NCBI GenBank assembly: GCA_964410665.1
Contig: CAYPIE010000015.1
Coordinates: 1-64,000 of the forward strand
DNA length: 64,000 nt
Source of the DNA: CAYPIE01 sp964410665
Lineage (GTDB): Bacteria > Planctomycetota > Planctomycetia > Gemmatales > Gemmataceae
Direction: 5' to 3'
Part shown: positions 1 to 12,900 of the stretch, piece by piece
Layout of the letters: each line of letters begins with the position of its first letter
Numbering within the stretch: position 1 is the first letter of the stretch
Notes under the pieces: model-generated
Told to the model about the DNA's origin: nothing
Seen by the model: the letters and a program-made list of their open reading frames with translations, nothing else
Database searches by the model: none
Translations under genes and position numbers: made by a program

Positions 1-385
1 CGACCTGGCGGGCGGCGTAGACCACCCCCATGCCGCCACGTCCCAGTTCTGCTTGGATCTCGTAGCCGGGTACCACGGGGAATCCCGTACCTCCCGCGGG
101 AAGCGTACGCCCGAGCCGGGTGGGGCTGCCAAGGAATGTCAGGGCGGGACCGCGGGAGGGATCGCCCTCCTGAGTTGGTTCGCCACGGAGATCGGGCGTC
201 TGCAAGTCGTCGCGAGGAACCGCTGGGGCTTCCATGAACGTCCCCGCGACCTGCCATTTGTTCAGTAATGCTTCGACCTCCGACCGGAGGACCGCGTTGC
301 CCCCGCAGGCCCGGTCGAGGAACGCTTGCCGCGACTCAAAAGGGACGTCCATGGCCTCGAAGAAGATGTCACGCACGTTCGCCAT
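1..385 (-). CDS. Ser/Thr protein kinase, N-terminal part (truncated by window edge)
   Basis: The first 128 or so residues of a Pkn-type kinase are readable on the minus strand from an ATG at 385-383, and the frame is still open at base 1. The glycine-rich loop (ELGRGGMGVVYAARQV) is the last part inside the window, so the catalytic loop lies outside. The start is supported by an AGGAG six bases upstream of the ATG. The protein begins with a short helical region (NVRDIFFEAMDVPFESRQAF) also present in the second kinase at 25212-26927, and the DNA of the two is colinear over about 400 bp, so they are paralogues. By family knowledge these are membrane-anchored signalling kinases. It is divergently arranged with the giant gene that starts at 910. 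Confidence 0.85.
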   Translation of the reverse strand, partial: MANVRDIFFEAMDVPFESRQAFLDRACGGNAVLRSEVEALLNKWQVAGTFMEAPAVPRDDLQTPDLRGEPTQEGDPSRGPALTFLGSPTRLGRTLPAGGTGFPVVPGYEIQAELGRGGMGVVYAARQV

Positions 386-410
386 CACAGGCTCCTTGGT
401 TGGCAGACTT
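1..410. repeat. Direct repeat, copy 1 (kinase 5' end plus leader)
   Basis: This stretch aligns without gaps to 26543-26952. The first 70 bases differ at one position, the middle is more diverged, and the leader upstream of the start codon (the AAGGAGCC region and a GCGAAACCGGAACTC block further out) is also kept. The duplication therefore includes the kinase 5' end and its upstream DNA. Confidence 0.8.
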
Positions 411-909
411 CTAGGAGTCAATGCGGATTCGTGGTGCGAAACCGGAACTCAATCGTGCAGGATTCTCAGGCTTCGTGACAGGATGATCGAGAATCCTGAC
501 AGTTTGGTTGGGACGCACCATTTCGTTTTCCATCTTACCACTTGGATATCCAATGGGCGTTCGACCAAACCATGGTCAGGCTAGCCTAATGAAAGATGTC
601 CTCGTGATTTTCTTCAAGGCTCTGGTGCTCGATCCTGCTCTCCTCGACTGACCCGGATGCCACCTGCTCCGCTCGACGTCTCGCATTCCAAAAAAAACCG
701 AACTCAGTTCCAGTTTCATGCACCGATTCCGCATTGGCTCTTGTAGGTCGGTTCCCGCGGGCCTCGACAGCCACGAGACCCCGCACTCCGACGCTGGAAA
801 TTAAGACCGGAAAGCCGTGCTTGGCAGGCATACGCGCCAAAGGCTTTCGTCTCCCAATGAAACCGAAGAACGACTCGATCGCAATCATCCTCTACAGCGA
901 GTTCCGATT
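386..909. other. Intergenic region between divergent kinase and giant gene
   Basis: No convincing gene is present. The first ~80 bases resemble the leader of the second kinase, including a short stretch that reads FRFRTTNPH-stop on the minus strand and matches the end of the ECF sigma relic at 26959 (FRFRVKNGH-stop). This suggests that a sigma-gene 3' end was copied with the kinase. The remainder probably holds promoters for both directions, but no box could be identified with confidence. A 100-residue minus-strand open frame at 586-888 has no recognisable motif. Confidence 0.5.
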
Positions 910-3900
910 ATGGTATTGAAGCGCATCCATCAATGGCGTCGCAACTTGCTCTCACGAACCAACGGCCGCAAGCCGCAAAAGCCGAAACGCCGTCCGGACC
1001 TCAAGGTCGAGATGCTCGAAGATCGCGTCGTCCCTGCCAACGTGATCGAGGGCACCAATAACCCTGACGTCCTTACCAGCACGGTCCAGGTCGATACACT
1101 CATCGGGAAACGGGCAGACGACCGGTACGTCTTTAACGCCAACTGGGGCAACGGCGATATCGTCGACGAAAAGCCGGGGGAAGGAACCGACTCGCTCGAC
1201 TTCCGGAATATCCGTGTGCCGCTCACGTTCGTGATCAAGGCGAACAACACGGTCGTCGTCTCCGACGGGACGAATAAAGTCACCGCACAGAATGTCGAAA
1301 CCCTCTACGGCGGCTCGGCTGGGGATACCTTTGTCGTGTCCAGGGGTGTCACCCACAACGGCACGATCTTTGGCGGCGGCGGGCTCGACGCGCTGAGTTA
1401 CCAGGGGAATGCGAGTGGAGATCCGAGCCTCCGGGCCGACAAATTCTCCGGGCGGGTGGTCGTGGACCTGGCCACCGGCAATGCGACGGCGATCAACGGG
1501 TTTCGCGCCAATAGCATCAATAGTATAGAAATCGTTGAGGGAGGCCTTAACGACAACAAGCTCACGGCTCCGATTAACCCCAATGACCTTGGGGTGGAGT
1601 TGCGGGGCGATCGTGACAAAGACGAACTGATCGGCGGGGCCGGTTTCGACATCCTCGAAGGCAATACTGACAAAGACACCCTTCAGGGCGGAAAGGGGAA
1701 TGATCAGTTACGAGGCGGCAAAGGGAATGACGTCTACGTATTCACCGACTCGTTCGGCAAGGACACAATCACCGAGACCGCCGATGCGGGTTCCAATGAC
1801 ATCATCGACTTCACCGGCGCGGTCGGGGACAGCACCGTCAGCGTCAAGGCGGGCACCGGGGCGATCGATGTGGTCCGCACGGCCAACGATCAGTTGATTG
1901 GCGTGACCAACGTCGAGACCGTCAAGACCGGCAACGGTAACCATCTCATCAAGATTTCCGCGCTCCCGAACGTGCCCCGGCTGCGGATTGACAACAGCGC
2001 CGTGCCGGCGGACAAGAAGGTCACACTCGACTTTGACAAGCTGAATCGTAACTTCTCCATCTCGCACCGAATTGAGGTCCATCTTTACAGCGGCGGCCTA
2101 GTCGTCTTGGAATATTTCGATTCGACGAGTCCCAAAAATCGAACCCATCGGATCGAAATTACCAACGTCTATGAGGTCAAGGGAGGCGAGGACAGTTTTA
2201 ACTACTACGTCCGAGCCGAGGACGCTTTACGCGGTACACTAAGCGCGGCGAAGATTAACGGAGGAAAAGGTGCACCAAAGACAGGCGCCAGTACCGTCAA
2301 CTACGACTTCTACAAGCGGCCCCGGAATTCCCTGAAACCGATCATTCTTGATCTGGAACGGAAGGCGTTGAGTGGGATCAACACGAGTAATCAGACGGCC
2401 GCCCAATCGAGGATCGTCAAGCTGACGCTCCCGGGCAATCAAGTTGGGACATTCACTCTTCACATAGGCGACGCCCAGCCCAAGTTGGCAGACGGTCAAC
2501 CGAAGACAGTGTTCTCCGGGCTGCGCACGGAACCAATCGAATACCTGCCCAACGACCTCAATGCGACCACGTCCAACATCCAGGCGGCCTTGGATAAGTT
2601 GCCCTTCGGTCAACGGATCACCGTGAGTCGAGCGGCCCAGGAGTGGCGCATCACGTTCCCGCAACCGATCGGCGCGGGCTTCGATGTCCTCAAGATCGAC
2701 GAGTCCAATTTGGCCGGTGGACAGGCCTCTCTACGTAGCCTCGTCGACGTCCAGGCGGGGACCACGGGGCTCGCCTCGAACTCTTTTGAGAATTTATTTT
2801 TTATTTCCAACACGTCGGGGCGGACGAAGCTCCCCATCACTGTGATCTCGCCCTTCAAGAGACCTCCGAATGCGACTTTACTGGAAGGAAATAGGAATTT
2901 TTTGGACGGAGGGAACGGTCCGGATACACTCTTCGGCGGAGCGTTTGCCGATTTGCGAGGCCGTGCCGGTTCAGATTTGCTCATCTCGAACAGTCAAACC
3001 AAGAATACTCTTGATGGTGGCAGTGGTGATGACACACTAATCGGCGGCCAAGGGGAGTCGCAGCTCTCCGGCGGGCAGGGTAGGGACTCACTGGTGGGGA
3101 ATGACGGTCCAGATTCCCTTAACGGGGGGAATGACGACGATTCCCTATTCGGCGGGAAAGACATCGACACTCTCGAAGGCGGCGAGGGTAAAGACATCTT
3201 GGATGGTGGGCCGGATCGCGACACACTTCGGGGTGGCAAGGGCGACGACGTCTACATTTTCGAGAATGGCTGGGGCAAGGATACGGTCACTGAGAAGGAG
3301 AAAGAGGGGACTGACACGCTCGACTTCTCGAAGGTGACCGAGCCGATGGTCTTTGTGCTGTCCGAGAACAACCTTGTCGCCGGCACCGGCCCGTACGTCA
3401 GCAAGCAGGACACCCTCAAGGCCTACGTCTTTTCCGAGGGCAAACCCTTGGTCGAGACGGCAAACCTGACGAACTCCGTCAAGCTGACAAGGGACTCGAA
3501 GGACGAAGCGAAAAACAGCCTGCGGCATCTTGAGAAGATCGTACCGTCCACGGCAGACAATGAGTTCATCTTCGGCAACTACTGGGGCACAGTCGAAACC
3601 CCAAATGTACTGTACTTAATTCCACCTTTACTCTACCGCCACGTCTACAACAACCGCCTGCAGACCATGGTCATCGACACCAAAGCGATGATCGACAGCG
3701 GCAAGAAGCTCACGCTCGACTTCCGAGCCGTGACCCGCGAACTGGACTTTAAGTTCAAAGTGAACCCCGACGGCGGGACAAGCCTCGAGATTCAGAAGGT
3801 CGCCTTCACCCCCCTAGGCAAGCTCAAGTACAACCCCATCGTCATTACCAACGTTGACCACAATACCGTCATCCACGGCGGACGGGGGAACGGCAACACC

Positions 3901-6900
3901 TTCGCCCTCGGGAAAGGCGCGAGCTTCGCCGGGACGATCTACGGCGGCACCGGTGCCAAGCCAAAAGGACAATTTCTATTCCAGACCGCGAGCGGGCTAT
4001 TGAATCAGACGGTCCGCTCGGCCTACGTGGTCAACACGATTAAGCTCACCGAGCGCGCCGGCAACATCAAAGAGATCGTCAAAGACGCCGGCAACGTCCT
4101 CGCGAGCCTGGCGAACCTCAAGAATCGCGACAGCGTGACGCTCGGCAACCTGATCACGTACTCCTCCCTGCAGGCTGGAAAATTGCCGCCGTCGGTCTCG
4201 CAGTTCGGGTTCGACGTGACGAAGCTGTACGACATGGACAACATCACCACCGGCCCAGGCCTCTCTGTAGCAGTGGGGACCGGGATCGGCATCAACGCCC
4301 GTGCCAAGACCTCGCTCGTCTTCCAGGACAACACCATCCCCGCGCCCCGGCCGGCGAGCAGTGGGTTCGTCACGGTCGATTTTCCGATCGAGAAGCTCGA
4401 CAGCAACAAGCGGACCTTCGAATTGAAAGGCGCCTTGGACGAAGTGTTCTTCGCCCTCCCGGTGCTCGGGTCCCCGGTCGTGGAAGTTATCTTCGGCACC
4501 GGACAAAACGCCTTCAAAACCAAGACAACCGATGCCGAGACCGAATTTCGCACTGTTCGGGGCCAACAAGTCCCGTTCACCAAGGTCGAGGTGGAGCAGT
4601 GGGACAGTCGAATCAACAGTGCGGCGACCGTGTCCATCAGGATCGACGTCACCAAGTTCGTCGTCGAGAACGGTGTGTTCACCGGCTTGGAATTGGCCGG
4701 GCCCCGCAATGCCCTGTTCCTTGAAGGTGAACCGCTCAAGCTCACCATCACGCGCGGGTCGGACGTGACGGAGTATCAGCCGAAACTCCGCACCACGAAG
4801 GTCGACTACGGGTTCCAAACCGGCATCAACACCTTCACCGTCGGCACGACCCCGATCAACACGCTCAAGGGCCAAACGTCATTCGGGATCCAGGTCTTGG
4901 CTGGCAGGGGGGGGGCGGACACTTATCGGTTCCGTGGCCTGCCCTGGGGGGCCACACTCGTCCTGGAGAAGCCGGACGTCAGCTTCAAGGTGGACCCGAA
5001 TACCAATATCAAGATCCCTGAGTCCTTCGATACCCTGGATTTCGCAGGGGTCCTGTTCACCGACATGCGGTTTGACATTTTCGAGGTCACGACCGGTAAC
5101 CTCGGCGATTGGACGAAGATCTTGTCGGCTTTCAAGAGCGACAGTTCGGCCGTCATCGATTTCCCTCTCCAGATCGGGATGAACATTGTCCTCGCCAGCC
5201 AGGATGTCACGGGCCTGGGCCAATCGTTCACCGACGAGATCCCCGACGGCATCGGCTCCTACGTCATCGCCCTGGACATCGAGAACATCATCGGCGGTGG
5301 CCTGCGGAACAAGGTCGTGTTCCACGGCAACGCCAGCCTCTCGGGCACCATCCAGGCCCCCAACCTCACCTTCGACTACAGCAACTACTCCGGCCCGGTG
5401 AAAGGGGACCTATCCGCCCACACCTTGGAAATCATCAAGCCCTTCAACGTGGGCTCGCTTAACTTCCAGGGGCTCTCCTATGAGTTCGGCGGGATCTCGG
5501 GGATCTCCGGTTACCGATTCGGCGGCCTGGAAGCGCTCTTCGACGCCATCCCGGGAACCGGCGACATCAACGGGCTCGTGGAAAGCTTTGCAATCTCGAG
5601 CCCGTTGGCAAGCAAGTTCGTGGACAGCAAGAACAACGACACCGTCCGCGGCAGTAGCTTCGACGACTCGTTCGACATTGGCAATGGCGGCTTGGACGTG
5701 ATCGACGGGGCCGGCTCGTTCCTCTTCGGCGACACCATTCGCGCGGCCGGCGCCTCCCAGAACGTCTACGCCAGTCTCCAAGACCAGGGCATCTGGCAGA
5801 ACACGACGCTCGGTACCGGCCAGGCGACCTTGACCCCGAAGACAGTCTCCGCAAAGGTCCACTTCGAGTTGGTCATTACCGCCGACGACGGGGCGTTCCA
5901 ACTCACCGCCGGCGGGAAGACCACCGAGTACCTCGCCCACAACATTTCGCCGAAGAACCTTCAGGACAAGCTCCAAGCCCTGACCGGCGACACCAAGATC
6001 CAAGTCACCAACCTCTCGCCGTCCGGCTTCAAGATCACCGGTGAGAACCTGGCGGTGGACTTCCTGACGCTCGGGGCGGTCGAGCTCTTCAATTTCCCGA
6101 CCACCTTCCAGCAAGCCGACCAGCTGGCCTCGTTCACCAACATCGCCAACATCGCCGGCGGCAAGGGCAACGACGTCCTGCGCGGCTCGGCGGCAGGCGA
6201 GATCTACTTCCTCGACATCAACTCCGGCTCGGACACGATCTTCGTCGGCGGAGCTACCCCCAGCGACAAGGACCTGATCGAGTTGACCGGCCTGTTCGAG
6301 AAGCAAAAAGTCCCCACCTTCGAGCGCAACGGGGCGAAGACGGTCGTGAAGGTGGACAACCAAATCGTCGCCACCATCTATGGCGATCGCGCGCTGATCG
6401 ACATCGGCCCCAAGAAGGGCGGACGGGTCTTTTTCAATGACCAGTTCCTCCCGCTATCGTCAGGCGCCCAAGCCGGCTTGGTCAACCAGGGCGGCAACGC
6501 GAAGGCGTCCGCCTACGGCACCAACAACCCGACGCCGCTCTCCGACCAGGCCGTCCTCGATGCGGCCTTCGCCGAGGCCAAGCGCCGCTGGAGCCTGGTC
6601 CTCTCCAAACAGGCCATGGCCACCGTCGATCAGATTCAGGTCCAGTGGGGCAACCTCTCGAGCAACGCTGACCCGACGTTGGGCTTGCCGGACAAGGACA
6701 ACTTGAGGATCACGATCGACGCCACCGCCGCCGGTCACGGCTGGTTCATCGACGCCACCCCAATGCTCGACGAGGAGTTCACCGGCGCGGCCGGCATCGC
6801 CAAGCTCGCCGAGGCCGGTGCGGCGAGCGGGGCAATCGACCTGATCACGGTGTTGCACCACGAGATCGGCCACGTGCTCGGCTTCCAGGACAAGGGGGCG

Positions 6901-9900
6901 GACACCTCGCGCGGCGTGATGACCGACATCATTGGGCCGGGCGTCCGCGTCTCGCCGATCGATGACAGCGACATCGCCGGCGACCAGGAAATGCTCCGCG
7001 CGGGCCTACAGAACTTCTCCGACTGGGTCGCCGGCATCGGCGGCCAGGTCGTCTCCGAACTCGATTCCTCGACCAAGATCCCGCTGACCAACTTGACCCT
7101 GAAGGACGTTTTCGGTGTTGGCGACAATTTCTCCGCCGACGTCACCGCCGGCGTCCAACAGAAGATCGTCAATCAAGTGGTCAGCAAATTCACTAGCAAC
7201 ATGACGACCGCCGACCTGGTCGCGCTGCCGAACATTGACTTGGCCTCTTCGCTCAACGGCAAGGAGTTCTCCGCCGTCGTCGATCTGGGTAAGACTTCCT
7301 TCCCGGTCAACCTCGACCTGACTTCTCTGGCGGCCCAGGCCTCGGCCGAGTTCGGGTTCGGCGTCGATATTTCCGACTTTGGCCTGTCGGTGACCGGCGA
7401 CCCGGTCGAACTGTTGATCACGCCGATCCTCCAATTGGAGTTCAACTTCGGCATCGACGACAACGGCGAGTTTTTCGTCAACAACCCGCAGATCATCGCC
7501 TCGGTGAACTTGGACCACACCAACCCGATTAATGTCGGCATTGCCATGGGCCCGCTCGGCCTGTCGATCGTCGACGGCAACATCGACTTCCAGGCCGGCT
7601 TCAAGATCGGGGTGGACCAGCAGTTCAACACCGCTCAGATGATCGACCTCAACTCGCTCGACTTCTCCACGCTGACGGTGGACTTCGACGAGAACAGCTT
7701 CTTCAACATCGACCTGCCGCTGGCGATCGGCGCCGGGGCAAACGGGTTCACCGCCGACGGGCCGCGCATCACCGCTTCGAGCGAGCAAGTTGATGTCAAC
7801 CGTGTCACCAACATGAACCTGATCAATTTCATCGGCCTGATCCCGTCGACGATGGCGATCGAAGACCTGGATCAGCTCTTCGGCTTCAGCAAGCTCACCT
7901 TGGCCGACCTGACCAGCATCATCAAGTCGGGTATCGACAAGCTGGCCGACCCGTCGAAGGCGAGCTTCTTCTACGAGAAGCAGCCGATCATCAACCAGAG
8001 TATCAACGAGTTCCTCGGCACCGATACCCAAGGCTTGATCCAAGAGCTTAAGTCGCTCCTCGATCAGGCCGAGGCCGCGTCGAAGGACATGCAGAGCCTG
8101 ACCGCCAACTTCAACGCGGGCTTGAAGAGCTTCCTCGGCACGCTGACCGGTACCACCATCACCGACGACATCTTCAAGATCGAGTACAACGACGGCATCC
8201 TGGGCATCAACCTCGACTTCGCCGGGGCGTTCAAGGGCCAAGTGGACGTCAACCTCGACCTGGACCAGTTCGTCGATTTCGGTACCTACGGCGTGCCGGA
8301 GTTTGTCGGCAAGTCGTTCACCTTGACCTCGCAGTCGAAACTGGACGTGGACGCGAGTATCGACATCGACTTGCAACTCGACGTCGACCTGGCGTTCCTG
8401 AGCGAGGTCACCATCGGCGAGCTGAGTTCCAACCTCAGTTCGCTCGACGAGTACGTCAGCTTCAGCCCCGAGACGAACCTGGCGTTCGCGCTCGACTTGG
8501 AGACCCTGACTCCGCTGGACTTGCAGGCCACCGTTGACGTGAGCAACTCACTGCAGGTCGGCTTCCTGGTCGATGACGCTTACTTGAACCTCGACCTGAC
8601 TGGCTCATTCGCCGCCGACGGGGCCAGCGACCGCATCCCGCTGTCGCTGTTCGTGAGCCAATTGGGCAGTTCGATTGACGGCACCGTGGAAATGAACCTT
8701 CCGGTCTTCTTCCCGACGCCGAACCTACCCTTGGGCGGCGACACCGCCGACAACAACGCCGACGGCATCGCCGACCACGCGTTCTTCGTCGACGGCGAGT
8801 TCACCGACGGCACCTTCGAAGGCACGGTGGTCTCGCCGAACTTCGCCAACATGTTCCAGTTGGCCCAGGTGCTCAACGACCCGCAGGTCGTGCTCAACGG
8901 GTTCGAAAGCTTCTTCGATGAGATGAAGTCCCTGATCAAGTCGGACTTCGATCTGCTGAAGTTGCCGATCATCGATGACAAGCTAAAGGGGGCCGAAGCG
9001 TTCATCGACGACCTGCGGGTCAAGCTGCTCGGCACAAAGGTGGGCAGCACCTACCAGGACGGCCTAGGCAAAGACCTGCAAAACGCCGTCGGCAGTGGCA
9101 AGACCACGATCCAGTTGATCCAGGAAGCGCTGTTCAACCAACAGGAATTCCGCAGCCTCCTCAAGAAGCCCCAACGCGATCCAATCACGAAAGAGTTGCA
9201 GTTCGACCCGCAGACCGGCGTGCTACTTTTCGAATCGATCACCGCGCCGAAGGACATTCAGCTCGTGTTGACTGACACGGGCATCGAGTTCGACCTCTTG
9301 CTCGCGGGCAACATCTTCAGCAAGTCAATCCCGCTGAGCTTCGACGTCGGCGCGCCGGGACTGGGCCTGAACACCACGCCGGGCTCGAACATTCAATTGA
9401 GCCTGGACTACACCCTTGGTCTGGGCCTGGGCTTCAGCATCACCGACGGCCTGTACGTCAACACTGAGGGCATCACCGAGGCCGGCGACGAACTCTCGAT
9501 CGTCATCAGCGCTACCGTGCCCAACGGTGCGGAACTGAACGGCACGCTCGGCTTCCTGAGCGTCAAGATGACAGACTTCGCCGACTCCGATGGCGGTAGC
9601 GGGCTGTTCGGCCGCTTCAACGTCGATCTGGTCTCCAGCGGCGGCGACAAATGGCGAATCGGCCGGGGCGACAAACTGAGCATCAACACGACGCTGACGG
9701 CCTACGCCAACGTCGATCTGGCCCTGGAAGTGGCGATGTCCAACGCGGCCCTCGGTGCGAGCCAGTCCATCGAGTTGCCCAAGATCACGACCATCTTCCG
9801 TTACGACCAGATCTTCGCCCAGGCCGGCACCGGCGTGCCGGCGAGCTTCGGCAACGCGCCCATCGTCCAACTGGCCGAGGTCAAACTCGACCTGGGCGAG

Positions 9901-12900
9901 TTCATCAACAAGTTCGCCGGCCCGGTCATGGACGTGGTCACCCGCGTGACCAAGCCGCTGCAGCCGCTGGCCGACATCCTGGTCAAGCCGATCCCAGTGC
10001 TGCAGAGCCTGGGGGCCGAGAACGCGAGCCTGATCGACATCGTCAAGGGCGTGCTCGGGCCGACCCAGTTCTACAGCACCGTGTTGGCCATCGAGGCAAT
10101 CGCCGAGTCGGTGAACTTCCTCAACAAGGTCCAGCGCTTCCGCGAGGCTAATCCGGGCGAGTTCATCATCGACTTCGGCACGTTCACCCTCAACGGCGAC
10201 CCGCGGACCGGCGGCCGGGTCACCGCGACCGGCACCAAGCTCGACCAGGGCTTCGACCCGAGCAACCAGATCAACAACGGGACCAGCGGGGCCAGCCAAG
10301 CCCGCGAAGTGCTCAAGTCCAGTGACAAGGGCGGCTTCGAGTTCCCGATCCTCAAGAAGCCAAGTTCCATCCTGGGCCTGTTGACCGGCGACAAGGACGT
10401 CGATCTGTTCAAGTGGAACATGCCCAAGATCGACCTCGACTTCGAGTACGTCCAGTCGATCCCGGTCTTCCCAGGCCTGAATGCCCGCTTCGGCGGGCGG
10501 ATCAAGGCCAAGACGAACTTCACGTTCGCCTTCGACACCAGCGGCCTCAACGAGTGGCGGAAGACCTGGGACACGACCGCGGCCAACCCACTGGACTACA
10601 TCAACGTCTCGCAGATTGGCAAAGTCTTCCAGGGCTTCTTCCTGGACGACCACTTCGTCAACGGCGTGGACACGCCCGAAGCGGTGCTCTCGGCGAGCAT
10701 CATCGCCGGTGCGTCGGTGGGCATCCGCGGCTTTGTCGAGGCGGGTGTGGATGGCGACATCACCGCCGACATTGAGTTCGACCTCAACGACGTGGACGTC
10801 CAAGGCAGCCCCGACGGCGACAACAAGATCTTCTTCAGCGAGCTCGACCAGCAGATCCAGAAGTTCGGTCCGCTGGGCATCCTCAACACCAAGGGCAAGT
10901 TCTCCGCTGGCCTGACCGCGTTCCTGTGGGTCGGGGCCGACATCGGCATCGCCCGCGTCAAGCTGTTCGACAAGCGGATCCAGTTGGCCCGAGTCACCCT
11001 CGCCAACTTTCAGAAGACCTTCAGTGACAAGAAGTCCCAGCTGGTGGCCGTCGCCGACGTCGGACCGGGTGAAGTGGTCCGCTTCACCGACAACACCGGC
11101 ACGTCGTTTTACTACGACAAGGCCAACGACGGCGTCATTCACCTGAACATGGGTGCCAACGCCGGGGCCCGGGGCGACGGCATCACCGACCCGAACGAGA
11201 CGTTCGTGATCAGCTCCTTTGAGGCCGCCGACGGCAGCGAGGTCACTCGGATCACTTACCGTGGGTTCGTTCAAGAGTTCACTGGCGTCACCAAGATTAT
11301 CGCGCACGGTGGCTCGGGCAACGACCAGATCATCGTCGAGAGAGGGGTGACCGCCGATGTCGTCCTGGTCGGCGGCGAGGGCGACGACTTCCTGTCCTAC
11401 GCGGGCTCCGGGAAGGCCCAGATCGATGGCGGGGCGGGCAACGACCAGATCGTGGTCGGCAAGCAGGGGGCCACCATCCTCGGCGGTTCGGGCGACGACA
11501 ACATCCTCGGAGGCGACGGCGCCGACCTGATCCAGGGCGGTGCGGGCAACGACTTCATCGTCGGCGGCGGCGGGGACGATACCCTCCAAGGCGGCGTCGG
11601 CAACGACGTCGTCGAAGGGCGGGCCGGCAACGACCGCGTCTATGGCTGGGCCGACCCGTCGATCGACGTGGCGACTCACTTTGCCTTCGCCGATGTGTCG
11701 TCGAAGACCGTTGACGCCTTGGCCGGCGGCGTGGCTTCGACGGACGGCTCCGACGACCTCGATGGCGACGGCGGGTCCTGGAGCGTCGGTCAAGAAGGTG
11801 TTGACTATGTCACCATCGACGGTGTGCAATTTGCTCTGGGTACGGACACCGTGATCGGTGGGGCGGGAGACGATGAGATCACCGCAGGCTTCGGTGCCGA
11901 CAGCATGGACGGGGGTGCCGGCAAGGACATGTTCTTCGTCGAACTGGTCTCCGGCAAAGAGGCAGGGCTCACGATCGTCGGCGGGACGGACGGTGACGTT
12001 CTCTACCTCGACGGCGGGCCGAATAACGACAAGCTGTCGTTGGCCAACCAGGGCGGCAAGCTTGAGGTCATCATCGGTAGTGGCACCTTTACGGTCGATG
12101 GCGTCGAGAATGTCGCGATTCGGCCGGGAGCGGGCTCCGACATCATCACACTGGGCAACCTGTCGGCCACCGACGTCACCACCATGCTCATCGACCTGAA
12201 CGGCGCCGATGAGGTTAGCCAAAGCGACCTGGCAGACGTCATCCGCTATTCCGGGGACCCCACGAACGGCAACCGGATCACCGTCCGTGACAAGACCATC
12301 ACCAATCAACTCGATGCCGTGTACCCGAACAGCACGCCGGGGATGTGGCCATCCATGATCGAGCTGGTCGATTCGACCGGGGCCGGCTCGACGAGCCTAT
12401 TCATCACCAACAGCGACATCAATTTGGACAAGCTGGAGATCACCGGCGGCAACGCCGCGGATACCATCTCTGTCGTGGCCGGCGACGGGACCGACCGGGC
12501 CGCCGACCTGATCCGCATCGACGTGGACGGTGGTCAGGGCGACGACTCGATTTCCGCGATCTATGGCAACGTCGACTTGAAGGGTGGCGCGGGCACCGAT
12601 GAGCTGATCCTCAACGCGGATCCCAACGCCACCGGCCGCCCGTCCATCGAACTGGGTTCGAAGGGGCTGACGATCACCCGCCCCAGCACACCGACGCAGA
12701 CCGGCACCTACCAGGGCTTCGAGACGATGACCGTCAACCTCGGCGATGTGGCGACCGGCAGCCTGCTGACGGTTCGCGATCCGAGCGTCGGTTCGCTCAC
12801 CGTGAACGGCAGCACCGGTCATGACAGTGTGACCGTCGCGGCCACGGGCATCCCCATCTCGGTGAATCTGAATCAGGGCAATGACCTCGTTACGGTCGGC

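Noticed and set aside
7006..8376. 456-codon antisense frame
   Set aside because: Shadow of the giant gene; compositionally biased (V, D, E, R) without motifs.
9325..12309. 994-codon open frame antisense to the first giant gene
   Set aside because: It is a by-product of GC-rich codon use in the giant gene. Its sequence shows no domain, and the sense frame has clear repeat structure.
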